64,000 nucleotides of DNA from the NCBI RefSeq assembly GCF_030077735.1, contig NZ_JASJEU010000004.1, forward strand, positions 1 to 64,000. The letters run 5' to 3'. The position numbers and the translations under genes are program-made. Below, in pieces: positions 35,547 to 44,834 of this stretch. Each line of letters begins with the position of its first letter. The first letter of the stretch is position 1. This DNA is from Gordonibacter faecis (GTDB lineage: Bacteria > Actinomycetota > Coriobacteriia > Coriobacteriales > Eggerthellaceae). The notes beneath the pieces are model-generated. The model searched no databases. It was not told where the DNA came from and saw only the letters and a list, made by a program, of their open reading frames with translations.

Positions 35547-36902
35547 TTAGGAAGAAGGAACAGCTTCCACCTCATAAGAGAGGTTAGCAACAGCTACTTG
35601 GGCATCTGCTAGGTAGTTGAGCTGTGCTCCTTCGGGAAGAGACATACCGAAAGCAACTGCAAGATTGGAATTAGCAGCTATAGTCCAGCCGCCAGTAATG
35701 GTTTCACCTGCTGCAGGTGTGGTAAGAGGAACCTTCACTTCCGCCCCAGAACCCTTGGGAGGCGTAAGCAGAACACGTACACCCTTTATGGTTGTTTCGT
35801 TAGCGAAAAGCGAGGTAGCATCCTCACCTTGCTTGCTGATAACCGAGGTTACTTTGATAGGTTCAGCCGAAGTGGACATAAACTCAAGATCTTCCCCCGT
35901 GACGTTGCCCGAAGCATCCACCTGAATAAGAACAGCAGTGGGGAACTTGAAGTTGAGTTGTAAGTTCCAGTGAGCTTTAAGTGTCACGTTGTCAGTATCT
36001 TTGTCCCAGTCGGCTTTGCTTTCACCCTTCTCGTCGTAGTACTGCTTGTTGTTGTCATCAAAGTAACCAGCAAACGTGTAGCCACCCCTGTCAGGGATTT
36101 TGATCTTTGGCATAGGGGCATCATAGGTAACAACTGCTGTGACATCGCCATCTTTGCCCTCAGCGAAGTCAAACTTCACCGTATAGGTCTTTGCCTTCCA
36201 CTGGGCATACAAGGTATCGCCCGAGGTTTTGTCCCAGTTCTGAGCACTGGTTCCGTCAGCTTTGTAGTATTGATTACCACCAGCTTGAGCGTCAAAGTAG
36301 CCTAAGAACTCGTAACCCTTCTTTGTTGGAAAAGATGAAATAACCTCCATGGAAGAATTATAGGTAGCAGTGGACGCAGTAGGACCACCTGAGCCGGTAT
36401 TTGGGTCAAATTTAACAGGGTAAGTATCAGCCTTCCACACAGCATACCAAGTGGCAGACTGCGTAGTTTTCGTCGGCAGTTCTTCCGCCTCCCCCGTCGG
36501 CGTTGTGGACCAGCCATCAAACTTGTAGCCGGGCTTTTTGGGATCTTCAACAGGAGCGACTGTAGGTTGAAGCAGTGTAACATCGAAGCCTTGAGTTGTC
36601 GCTGCACCCCACATACCACCATTGCCACTAAAAGTCACTCGAACCGTAATGAGCTTAGTGCTGTTGGAGTTGGTCACACGGAGACCGATAGGCGTTTTGC
36701 CTGGCTGGCCTCCTTCACCTGCTGACTGATTTTTGGACGAGTCAGTAACACGCAACCCTATAAGCGCAGTACCGAAGTTGCCGGCATCCGCCGCAATAGC
36801 AGGGACGGGCGCCAGAGCCGTCAGTACAAATGCACAAGCAAGTGCGTACGTCACAACATGCCAGGTGAACCGAAAGTTTGATATGTTTTTCTTGCTTGAC
36901 AT
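35547..36902 (-). CDS. Secreted protein with InlB B-type repeats
   Basis: A 451-residue exported protein. The signal peptide ends near VPAIAADA. A Gly/Asn-rich N-terminal region repeats IGLRVTDS / IGLRVTNS. Three Listeria-Bacteroides (InlB B, Flg_new) repeats follow, each built on GYxFxGW/GYF ... LYAQWKA (VWKADTYPVKFDP, AQWKAKTYTVKFDF, AHWNLQLNFKF). The remainder is beta-rich with no LPXTG motif or membrane anchor. The start at ATG 36902 gives a canonical signal peptide; the ribosome site GGAAGG is 13 bases away, rather far. It follows the LRR gene by 77 bp in the same direction and is probably co-transcribed. Confidence 0.8.
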   Translation of the reverse strand: MSSKKNISNFRFTWHVVTYALACAFVLTALAPVPAIAADAGNFGTALIGLRVTDSSKNQSAGEGGQPGKTPIGLRVTNSNSTKLITVRVTFSGNGGMWGAATTQGFDVTLLQPTVAPVEDPKKPGYKFDGWSTTPTGEAEELPTKTTQSATWYAVWKADTYPVKFDPNTGSGGPTASTATYNSSMEVISSFPTKKGYEFLGYFDAQAGGNQYYKADGTSAQNWDKTSGDTLYAQWKAKTYTVKFDFAEGKDGDVTAVVTYDAPMPKIKIPDRGGYTFAGYFDDNNKQYYDEKGESKADWDKDTDNVTLKAHWNLQLNFKFPTAVLIQVDASGNVTGEDLEFMSTSAEPIKVTSVISKQGEDATSLFANETTIKGVRVLLTPPKGSGAEVKVPLTTPAAGETITGGWTIAANSNLAVAFGMSLPEGAQLNYLADAQVAVANLSYEVEAVPSS

Positions 36903-36979
36903 GCTTGTCGGTATCCCTTCCAATAATGCAATTACTTGGGACTTATAACAAAAGGCTTCTTGGATCGTTCGTTGTATTT

Positions 36980-39900
36980 TTAAAGGCAGAAGCAGGGACA
37001 CACTCCATAAAAACTCGTAGCGTGATTGTTGTCGCCGGGGTTTCCTTCCGAGTTCACCCGAAGGAAGCTCAAGAAGGTATTCGGATTAACAGAGCGCTCC
37101 CACCAAATGACGCCAACCGAAGAAGCTGCTGCTTCAGCATCTTTTTGGTATACCTTCTTGAGACATTCGTTTACATTGTTGTTTTGATCCACCTTGCCAT
37201 GCCAGTAAGCATATTGTGTGCCCTCTTGAGCCGACCAAGGATAGTCGGAAGCCCAATAACTGGCTTCAACAAGCTCGGAGTAGCTCGCAAGGAAAAGCTT
37301 GTCGTTGGAAGTGATGGTTGTAGAGGTATTCTCCTGGCTGTCAGGCTGGTATTTCTTCTTGACAACCTCGATGGAGTTTTGCAGATCTTCGGGGACTTGG
37401 CTCCAGATGGTGTTGGTATCCTCGCCATAAGGAACAATGTCAATTCCGGGGTTCATGTTTGCGCGGAGTTCGCTAGTACCCCAGCCGCCGGCGTTGGTCT
37501 TCTCATAACTATTCATCTGGTAGCCCTCAGTTCCAAATAGGTTTTTAAACTGGAACGTAAGACCAGCTTTGCTGCCGGATATCTTATCGTCATGGAAAAC
37601 TCCGATAATGCGCAAGTCGTATGTTCGACCATCGTTCCATGTTGACTTGCACACGTACTTAGTATCATCAGTGGCGAAAGCTGCGTACATGTCGTAGTAC
37701 AAGGAACCCGTCCCTTTTCGGGAAATATCTTTAGCATGTGTTTTAACATCATCGAGAGAATAAATCTGATTCGGAGTTACCGAGATGTCTTCGAGGTAAA
37801 AATCGGCATTTTTAGTACCATTGCCCGATGGCTTGAACGTAAAGCTTTCGAACGTACACATGACCGTAGCGAGGGGTTTTGGATCACTACTGCCATTCGC
37901 TACTCCTTCTATCACTTGAGCATTTGCCAGAGCGAGATCGTTCGTCAGGTTCAAACGGAAGGTATAGGAAGCCCAAGATTCGGGGCCCATACCGAAGGCT
38001 GCTTTATCAGATTCAGCAAGAGTGACGTTATTCACACCCGCCCCATAGCCGAAGTCTACAGCTGCACCTTCATTATTTTGGGGATAGAGGCTAAAAATAC
38101 TTTGAGTATCAAGGCTTCTTGCAGGGTCATTTGTTTCGATGAAGCTTTCCGTGGAGGTGTTTTCACATGCAATACTATCAAGTTGTACAGCAAGACCAAC
38201 GGAGTTGTTTTTGAAGACCGCAGAGCCAGTAGCACAGTCGGGCTTTGTTGCCACATCATAGCCGCTACCTTCTCCAAGGATAACCTGCGTGGGGGCAGAG
38301 ACGTTGATTTGGAGATCGCGGGGATTAGCGAGGTAGGCTCCAGGAAGGGAGGTGCTGGCATCGAAAAGGGCAATGTCGGCCTCAGCATTGGGGTTTGGGG
38401 AGACTTCTACGGTGCGGGTTGCGCGAGTGAGTTCGACATCGTCGAGGGTAAGAATTGCGGTGATGTCAGAAGTGCCGGCTTTCTTGGCTGAGACAGTGCC
38501 GGCATCCACCGACAAGGGAGCGGCAGCGTAGGAGTAGGAAGCCTCAATGGGATCGGGAACTTCCAGGCTGCCGCCTTCTAGCAGGTTGGCTTCCTGGCCC
38601 GCTTCGATGGCGAGGGGTTCTTCGGAGAGAGTGATGCCGTAGGGCATGAGGTGGTTACCATCAGCAGGAAGACCTGGGTTCCAGGAGTCCTCGGAACCGG
38701 AGGGGATGTAGATCGAAACATTAGTGCAGCCTGCGAGGACATCACTTGCGACCTCGGGAGTGCCGAGGGCGACCATGCGATTAAGTGATGAACAGGATGC
38801 GAAGGCGCGGGAGCCGATGGACTCTATGCTGGCAGGAAGCCAGATGTCCTTGAGAGAGGTGGCTTCGAAGGCTCGCTCCCCTATCTCGCGGAGGGTGTTT
38901 GGAAACTCGATGGTTGATAGGTTCGCGCAGCCGGCGAAGGCTCCGTTGTTGATGGTGGTGATAGTGGTTGGAAGTTTGATACTGGTGAGGGAGCCGCGGT
39001 TCGCGAAGGCGTTTTCGGCTATGGTGCTCACGCGATAAGGGACGCCGTTGATCTCGGTGGAGACGGGGATTTCAAGGTCAGCCTCGGGATCATCTTTGCC
39101 TTGCCAGGAGACGGAGAGGGTGTAGTCATCAAGCAGGGTGTAGGTGAGGCCAGTGGCTTCGTTGGCGCTGTCTTGGTTTGTGGTTGAGCCGGGCTTGGCG
39201 GGTTCAGCGAAGTTCTTAAAGCCGGCTTGCTCCCAGGTTGCCTTGCGGGCTTCGTAGTCTTGGCCTGCCGGGAGGGCTACCACTGCTGTTGCTTTGGTTT
39301 CATCCGTGAAGGCTGTGGGGTCGATCTTTTGGACAGTGCCCAGGGCAGTGATGGATGCGAGGTCTTTGCAGCCAGCAAGAGCATCTTTGTCGATGGTTTC
39401 TGTTTCAGCAGGAATCACGATGGAGGCACCAACGCCTGCAGGACAGGCTACCAGGGTCTTCATATCCTTGCTGTAGAGGATGCCGTCGTAAGAGGTAAAC
39501 GTGGCACTGTCCCCGACCAGGAGCCGAGAGAGGCTGCTGCACCGGGAAAATGCAGCAGCAGGGACAAGGGTGGTCTGGTCGGGGAGAGAAGCAGCGCCCT
39601 CCTTGCCCTCGGGAATGAGCAGGAGTTGCGAGTAGTCTTTGGTAAAGAGCATGTCGTCAAACGAGACAAAGCCCTCACACTTGGGGCTTATTTGGACATG
39701 CTTGAGCGACGGGCAGTTTACGAGTGCACCGTCGTCGATATGTTGGATTGTTTCGGGAAGGGAGAGTGACTCTACAGAAGAGTCAGTGAATGCCCCCCCC
39801 CCCCGCAAGGTTTTTGAGGGTAGTCACCGTATAGGTGTCACTACCACTAGCTACCTGGGTGGGGACGGAGATGGTTTTGAGATCGGTGGCGTGGATGCCA

Positions 39901-40242
39901 ACAAGAGAAACGGACGTACCGTCTTCGTTCACTTCGAAGATAAGACCTTCGGACACAAAGGTGCCAAGAGTTGCTTTGGGGGTTCCTTGAACAAGAGGCA
40001 GAGCGCCTGTGGTTTGAGAATCAAGTGCAGGGGTGTAGGTGCTAGGTAATCCGGCGGAGGTCGCGCCTTGGGTATCTCCTTGGGAGATAAGAGGCTCAGA
40101 AAGCCCCCCCCCCCCGGAGATTTTCGGCTTCAGCACCAAAGGCTGTTACCGTACCCGAAAACGCGAGGCTCGCGACCAGAACGACAGAGACAGCCGCGTT
40201 TGCGACGGTCTTGCCGTGTGTGCGATTGCTTGTCAGCCGCAT
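36980..40242 (-). CDS. BspA-like LRR secreted protein, split into three frames by two poly-G tracts (phase-variable, off state)
   Basis: The gene is read in three frames. Frame one (from ATG 40242) gives a signal peptide ending AFGAEAENLRGGG, then meets TGA just after 12 Gs. Frame two (about 40103-39805) gives LSEPLISQGD through TTLKNLAGGG and stops after a second run of 12 Gs. Frame three (39792-36980) gives BspA-type LRR units (AFTDSSVESLSLPETI, AFAGCANLSTIEFPNTL), Ig-like middle domains and a DUF6273-like end (GVIWWERS ... GVCPCFCL). The span is 3263 bases; losing one G from each tract gives 3261, exactly 1087 codons including stop. Both junctions then read through GGG into matching LRR sequence. 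In this state only a short fragment would be made. Sequencing error in homopolymers is the alternative. Confidence 0.85.
39793..39804 (-). repeat. Poly-G tract 2 (12 G on the coding strand)
   Basis: Twelve consecutive G lie inside the LRR gene. Reading from the middle frame (CTT GCG), lengths of 11 or 14 lead into GCA TTC ACT of the LRR frame, while 12 leads to TGA. Confidence 0.95.
40104..40115 (-). repeat. Poly-G tract 1 (12 G on the coding strand)
   Basis: Twelve consecutive G lie right after the signal peptide. Reading from CTC CGG, lengths of 11 or 14 lead into CTT TCT GAG, while 12 gives GCT TTC TGA. Confidence 0.95.
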
Positions 40243-40338
40243 GGTAATCGCTTCCTCACTTCGTTTCGGTTTACAACGTATCCGGCATACGTACATGCCG
40301 AGTTCCCCAGACTAGTGCCCGGGATGGATATATTCGAC

Positions 40339-40365
40339 AGTATAGCTACAGTTTCCATTTTGCAA
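40339..40365 (-). promoter_or_regulatory. Candidate promoter of the LRR gene
   Basis: On the minus strand TTGCAA (40360-40365) is 15 bp from TATACT (40339-40344). The 12 bases GCTATACTGTCG are identical in the candidate promoter at 26424-26435. The leader would be about 90 bases. Confidence 0.45.
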
Positions 40366-40407
40366 AGGGGGCAATTTTGGAAAACTCTTGGGAGACTTCT
40401 CGCTAAC

Positions 40408-40462
40408 GCCGCACGGGATCCTTCGACTCCGGCGGCTTCGCCGCCTGCGCTCAGGATGACAA
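40408..40462. repeat. Dispersed palindromic repeat (copy 2)
   Basis: It has the same outer ends as the element between pheS and pheT: GCCGCACGGGATCC then TTCGACTCC, ending GCTCAGGATGACAA. The centre here is the perfect hairpin GGCGGC-TTC-GCCGCC. Confidence 0.8.
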
Positions 40463-41097
40463 CCAGGGGCAATGCTTCGCTGCAAACGTGCTGTTCACCC
40501 GCTTGTTTTGTTGCTCGCCATGCAACAAAAGTGTGACGCGCTTCGCGCTATCGAATACGCTAAAAATTGCTGCCTTCCCTATCTTTATGACGAGGGCAAT
40601 TCCACACAACTTACCAGGTTGTGTTCTCCGCCTACGGCGGAGCGGATGCATCCCTAAAGGGACTAGGCGCTGCGCGCCGTCGCTGTTGCATCCCTACGCA
40701 GGTTATCCTTCTAGTCAGACCTCGCCTACAAACTAGTCAGCCCGCGTCGTAAGGTTAGGGATGTAGAGTACTCTTGGCGTAATAGATAGCGCGTAAGCGC
40801 GTCACTTTTTTACAGGGCGGTGCGCGGCGGTGCGCGGCGCGGCACATTTCTGAGCCAGTACCCGCGCCATTTTGCCCGGGTGACAAACCACTTCGTCCGT
40901 GGTAGACTGGGCAGCCCTTGTTGCTTTCGATCCAAGGAGCTCTGTTTTTGATGGCTGGACAGCTGTATTTCTAAGACGCGTGCCTCCGCAACGCGTAGTT
41001 TCCCTTTTCAGCTTCAATTCCAACCGGAGTAGGTAGCGCAACCGACGGTGCTACCGCATGCTGAAACCACCCAACCATCGTATACAAGGAGCTTTTC
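40463..41097. other. 635-bp intergenic region with possible leader peptide before the MFS gene
   Basis: No conventional gene is seen. A hairpin CTCCGCC/GGCGGAG lies near 40626-40642. AAGGAG (40934-40939) precedes a seven-codon reading frame at 40951-40974 (M-A-G-Q-L-Y-F-stop). An inverted repeat ACGCGT/ACGCGT follows (40976-40981, 40991-40996). This order is that of an attenuating leader peptide but could be chance. Confidence 0.35.
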
Positions 41098-42408
41098 ATG
41101 AACGAGTCCCCTGCGCCTTTGAGCGCTGCGGGCCAGCCGCTTCCGAAGCGCTGGCTTGCCATCATTGTTACCATCTGGGCTGGCCAGGCTGTTTCCATGG
41201 TTACCAGCTACGCCGCTGGTTACGCGGCCGTATGGTACGTTACCGAAACCACCGGCAGTGCGCTTGCGCTTGCCATTGCGGCCATCTGCGCGTATCTGCC
41301 GCAGGGCCTGCTCTCGCCCTTCGGCGGCGTAATTGCCGACAAGTACAACCGCAAAACGGTCATGATTGTGGCCGACCTCGGCATTGGCGTGGTGTCACTC
41401 GTGCTGGGCTTCATCATCCTCATGGGGCACGTGACGTTCGGCCTCATTTTGTTCATGGTGGTGGTGCGCAGCCTGGGGCAGGCGTTCCACGGACCAGCCA
41501 TGATGGCCGCCATGCCGCTGCTTGTGCCCGAGAAGCACCTGCTGCGCATCAACACGCTTGACCAGCTGCTTATGAGCGTGGCCTCCGTTGGCGCGCCGGC
41601 GTTCGGCATCTTTCTGTACACTACGCTGGGCTTCCACTCCGTCATGTTCCTGGACTTCTTCGGTGCCGTGGCCGCGGTGGCGGGCCTTGCGCTGGCGAAG
41701 ATTCCCACCGTGCACGACGCAACCACTGACGATCAGAACGTGTTTCAGAACATGCGCGACGGGTGGAAGGCACTGTCGTCCACGCGCGGGCTGGTTATTC
41801 TCATTGCGGGCATTACCGTGGGCATGATGGCGTTTGCCCCACTGGGCGCCGTGTTCCCGCTTATGACGTACGACCACTTTGGTGGCGATGGTTACATGGC
41901 CTCGCTTGTGGAGGCGGCGTTTGGCATCGGCATGATTGTGGGGTCGGTGCTACTCATGGCGTGGGGTGGCGGCAAGCGACTCGCCGGGCTCATTGCCGTG
42001 GCGGCGCTCATTGTGGGTGTAACCACGTCGACCTGCGGGTTCTTGACGCCGGACATGTTCCCCGCGTTCGCCGTACTGTGCGCGGTGATGGCCATGGCGT
42101 GCGCCTGGTTTAACGGACCGCTTATCACGCTGGTGCAGAAGAACGTGCCGGCGGAGAAAACCGGCCGCGCTCTGGGATTCACCACGGCTGCGCTTGGTTT
42201 GGCCTCACCCGTGGGCATTGCTTTTGGCGGCATGCTGGCCGAAGCCATCGGTATCGCACCGTTCTTCATGGTGGACGGCCTTGTGTGTATTGTGCTGGGC
42301 CTGCTGGTGTACCTGCCGAAGAGTGTGCGCGCCCTTGACCACAACGAGGATGCTGCCGCTGAGGCGGGGATGCCGGAAGTCGCCGACACCACCGTCTCGC
42401 GCGACTAG
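41098..42408 (+). CDS. MFS transporter, probable drug or small-molecule exporter
   Basis: A 436-residue major facilitator protein with about 12 hydrophobic segments. The signature between helices 2 and 3 is FGGVIADKYNRKTVMI. The overall pattern (WLAIIVTIWAGQAVSMVTSYAAGYAAVWYVTETTG shown in its first segments, and ALGFTTAALGLASPVGIAFGG near the end) resembles the MefA/DHA3 branch, known for macrolide and other efflux. Substrate cannot be read from sequence. ATG 41098 follows AAGGAG. Confidence 0.85.
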   Translation: MNESPAPLSAAGQPLPKRWLAIIVTIWAGQAVSMVTSYAAGYAAVWYVTETTGSALALAIAAICAYLPQGLLSPFGGVIADKYNRKTVMIVADLGIGVVSLVLGFIILMGHVTFGLILFMVVVRSLGQAFHGPAMMAAMPLLVPEKHLLRINTLDQLLMSVASVGAPAFGIFLYTTLGFHSVMFLDFFGAVAAVAGLALAKIPTVHDATTDDQNVFQNMRDGWKALSSTRGLVILIAGITVGMMAFAPLGAVFPLMTYDHFGGDGYMASLVEAAFGIGMIVGSVLLMAWGGGKRLAGLIAVAALIVGVTTSTCGFLTPDMFPAFAVLCAVMAMACAWFNGPLITLVQKNVPAEKTGRALGFTTAALGLASPVGIAFGGMLAEAIGIAPFFMVDGLVCIVLGLLVYLPKSVRALDHNEDAAAEAGMPEVADTTVSRD

Positions 42409-42427
42409 GCGTAACGCGACACTAGTG

Positions 42428-42466
42428 GAGGGGAGCGGGCAACCACTGCGGTCACCCGCTCCCCTC
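42428..42466. terminator. Terminator-like hairpin between MFS gene and uvrB
   Basis: A 12-bp stem GAGGGGAGCGGG (42428-42439) with its complement (42455-42466) lies between two convergent genes. Only a weak T-rich tail (TTCGTGAGTTCTT) follows on the plus strand. Confidence 0.7.
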
Positions 42467-42491
42467 TTCGTGAGTTCTTACCCGCCGCTTT

Positions 42492-44642
42492 TTACGAGCG
42501 GCGACTGCTTCCGTAGGCGGCGTTTTTGCGGTTGCCGAATGCGCTGCCCTTGCGGGCATTCTTCTTCAGGCTTTTCAGCACGTCGTCTTCGCTTGAGCCC
42601 TCCACGCTTGCGCGCAGCTTAACCACCTGGTCGCGCAGGCGCGCCGCTTCTTCGAAGTCCATGTTTTGCGAGGCGGAGGCCATCTCGTCTTCCATTGACT
42701 GAATGATGCGCAGCACCTCTTCACGCGAGAGGGCGGCCAGCTCTTTGTTCACCTGCTCAGCCGTGGTATTGCCCACCTCGTCGGTTACGTATTCCATAAT
42801 GTCATTGATGGCCTTGCGGATAGTTTGCGGCTCGATGCCGTGATCTTGGTTGAACTTCATTTGTATGGCACGGCGGCGCGTGGTTTCGTCGATGGCCAGG
42901 CGCATGGAGTCGGTAATTTTGTCCGCATACATGATGACCTGGCCCGACACGTTGCGGGCTGCGCGGCCGATGGTCTGGATGAGCGAGCGGTGGTTGCGCA
43001 GGAAGCCCTCTTTATCCGCATCCAAGATGGCCACCAGCGACACCTCGGGCAAGTCCAAGCCCTCGCGCAACAGGTTGATGCCCACCAGCACGTCAAACTT
43101 GCCCTGGCGCAACTCGCGCAGAATCTCAACGCGCTCAAGCGTGGCAATGTCTGAGTGCATATAGCGCGCCTTCACACCCTGGTCGAGTAAGTGGTCAGTC
43201 AGGTCTTCGGCCATCTTCTTCGTAAGCGTGGTTATGAGCACGCGCTCGTCGCGGGCGGCGCGTTCCTTCGCCTCGTCAATGATGTCGTCAATCTGCGAGG
43301 CCGAACTGCGCACGATAATCTCGGGGTCAAGCAGGCCGGTGGGGCGAATGATCTGCTCCACCTGTTGCTGGCTCACCTTCTGCTCGTAGTCGCCCGGCGT
43401 GGCCGACACGTACACGAACTGCGGGATACGCTCTTCGAATTCATCGAAGCGCAGCGGGCGGTTGTCTAGGCAGCTAGGCAGGCGGAACCCGTGCTCGGCC
43501 AGCGTGATTTTGCGCGAGCGGTCGCCCTCGTGCATGCCGCGAATTTGTGGCACCGTGACGTGGCTCTCGTCGATGATGCACAAGAAGTCTTTCGGGAAGT
43601 AGTCGATGAGCGTGTAGGGCGGCTCGCCCGGCTGGCGCCCGTCGATGTGGCGCGAGTAGTTCTCAATGCCGGAGCAGAAGCCCATCGTCTCCATCATTTC
43701 CAGGTCGTAGTTCGTGCGCATTTCCAGGCGCTGCGCTTCCAGGAGCTTGCCTTCCTCCTTGAACTGTTGCAGACGTTCGCGCAGTTCATCGCGGACGGTA
43801 CCCAACGCGCGATCCATCTTCGGGCGCGTGGCCACGTAGTGCGACGCCGGCCAGATGGGCAGCGCCTCGAACTCGTTCAGCACCTCGCCGGTGACGTTGT
43901 CAATTTCGGTGATGGCCTCAATTTCGTCGCCCCAAAAGTCGATGCGCACGGGGTTGTCGGCGTAGGGCGGGAACACATCAAGCGAGTCGCCGCGCACGCG
44001 GAAGGTGCCGCGTACCAGATCGTAGTCGTTGCGGTCGTATTGAATGTCAATCAGTTCGTGGATGACGTCGTCGCGATCCATTTCCTTCTGCTTGTCCACG
44101 AACACAGCCATGCCGGCGTAGTCCATCGGGCTGCCGATGCCGTAGATGCAGCTGACCGACGCCACCACAATGCAGTCGCGCCGCGACAGCAGCGCAGAGG
44201 TGGCCGCGTGGCGCAGCTTCTCCACCTCTTCGTTGATGGAGGCATCCTTTTCGATGAATGTGTCGGATGAGGGCACGTAGGCTTCGGGCTGGTAGTAGTC
44301 GTAGTACGACACGAAGTACACCACGGCGTTGTTCGGGAAGAATTCCTTGAGTTCGCTTGCCAACTGGGCGGCCAGCGTCTTGTTCGGCGCCATGACCAGC
44401 GTAGGCTTTTGCACCGCCTCAATAGTTTTTGCCATGGTGAAGGTTTTGCCCGAGCCGGTAACGCCAAGCAGCGTCTGGTAGCGCAGGCCTTCCTCAATGC
44501 CGCGCGCCAACTTCTCGATGGCCTGCGGCTGGTCGCCCGCCGGCTCGTAGGGGGACACCGATTCAAAGGGCGTGGTGGCCAGCCGTACCTCGGGCAGCTT
44601 ACCTTCCATCTCAATACCCTCAATGTTAGAAAGATGCGCCAT
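42492..44642 (-). CDS. uvrB: UvrABC system protein B
   Basis: A 716-residue helicase-like damage-verification subunit of nucleotide excision repair. Walker A is GVTGSGKTFTMAK, the beta-hairpin region is SYYDYYQPEAYVPSSD, the Walker B box is LCIIDESHV, and the C-terminal UVR motif (MDFEEAARLRDQVVKLRA) binds UvrC. The start ATG 44642 has GGAAGGAG; the upstream candidate at 44669 does not. A LexA-type SOS box overlaps its promoter. Confidence 0.96.
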   Translation of the reverse strand: MAHLSNIEGIEMEGKLPEVRLATTPFESVSPYEPAGDQPQAIEKLARGIEEGLRYQTLLGVTGSGKTFTMAKTIEAVQKPTLVMAPNKTLAAQLASELKEFFPNNAVVYFVSYYDYYQPEAYVPSSDTFIEKDASINEEVEKLRHAATSALLSRRDCIVVASVSCIYGIGSPMDYAGMAVFVDKQKEMDRDDVIHELIDIQYDRNDYDLVRGTFRVRGDSLDVFPPYADNPVRIDFWGDEIEAITEIDNVTGEVLNEFEALPIWPASHYVATRPKMDRALGTVRDELRERLQQFKEEGKLLEAQRLEMRTNYDLEMMETMGFCSGIENYSRHIDGRQPGEPPYTLIDYFPKDFLCIIDESHVTVPQIRGMHEGDRSRKITLAEHGFRLPSCLDNRPLRFDEFEERIPQFVYVSATPGDYEQKVSQQQVEQIIRPTGLLDPEIIVRSSASQIDDIIDEAKERAARDERVLITTLTKKMAEDLTDHLLDQGVKARYMHSDIATLERVEILRELRQGKFDVLVGINLLREGLDLPEVSLVAILDADKEGFLRNHRSLIQTIGRAARNVSGQVIMYADKITDSMRLAIDETTRRRAIQMKFNQDHGIEPQTIRKAINDIMEYVTDEVGNTTAEQVNKELAALSREEVLRIIQSMEDEMASASQNMDFEEAARLRDQVVKLRASVEGSSEDDVLKSLKKNARKGSAFGNRKNAAYGSSRRS

Positions 44643-44715
44643 GATGCTCCTTCCGAGACAAAGCGCCACGCCGCGCCCACAACCCGCGCGGCGATCAGAA
44701 GCTCATAAGGCACCC

Positions 44716-44751
44716 AGTGTAGCACAGCCGCTGCAATATGAACAGATGTTC
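44716..44751 (-). promoter_or_regulatory. uvrB promoter with SOS (LexA) box
   Basis: GAACAGATGTTC (44740-44751) matches the Gram-positive LexA/DinR core GAAC-N4-GTTC, and flanking C/G bases extend it. It lies 18 bp upstream of a TGC-TACACT extended -10 (44716-44724), so LexA would cover the -35 region. Confidence 0.75.
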
Positions 44752-44778
44752 GTGAAGAAACTGTTATTCGCCGTCGAC

Positions 44779-44811
44779 AAAAAACAAGGGCGCCAACCAG
44801 CGGCGCCCTCC
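44779..44811 (-). terminator. Terminator of the mnmA-coaE unit
   Basis: The stem AGGGCGCC / GGCGCCCT (44787-44794, 44802-44809) is followed on the minus strand by TTGTTTTTTG, 25 bases after the coaE stop. Confidence 0.85.
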
Positions 44812-44834
44812 CTGTACCAGAATTGTCCGAATCC

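Noticed and set aside
35227..35547. Small minus-strand coding frames within the region upstream of pheS
   Set aside because: The region is explained by the T-box leader, and the frames lack ribosome sites and family resemblance.
39783..40296. Two short separate genes of 118 and 66 codons upstream of the LRR gene
   Set aside because: They join into one protein with the LRR frame when one G is removed from each poly-G tract, so they are parts of one gene.
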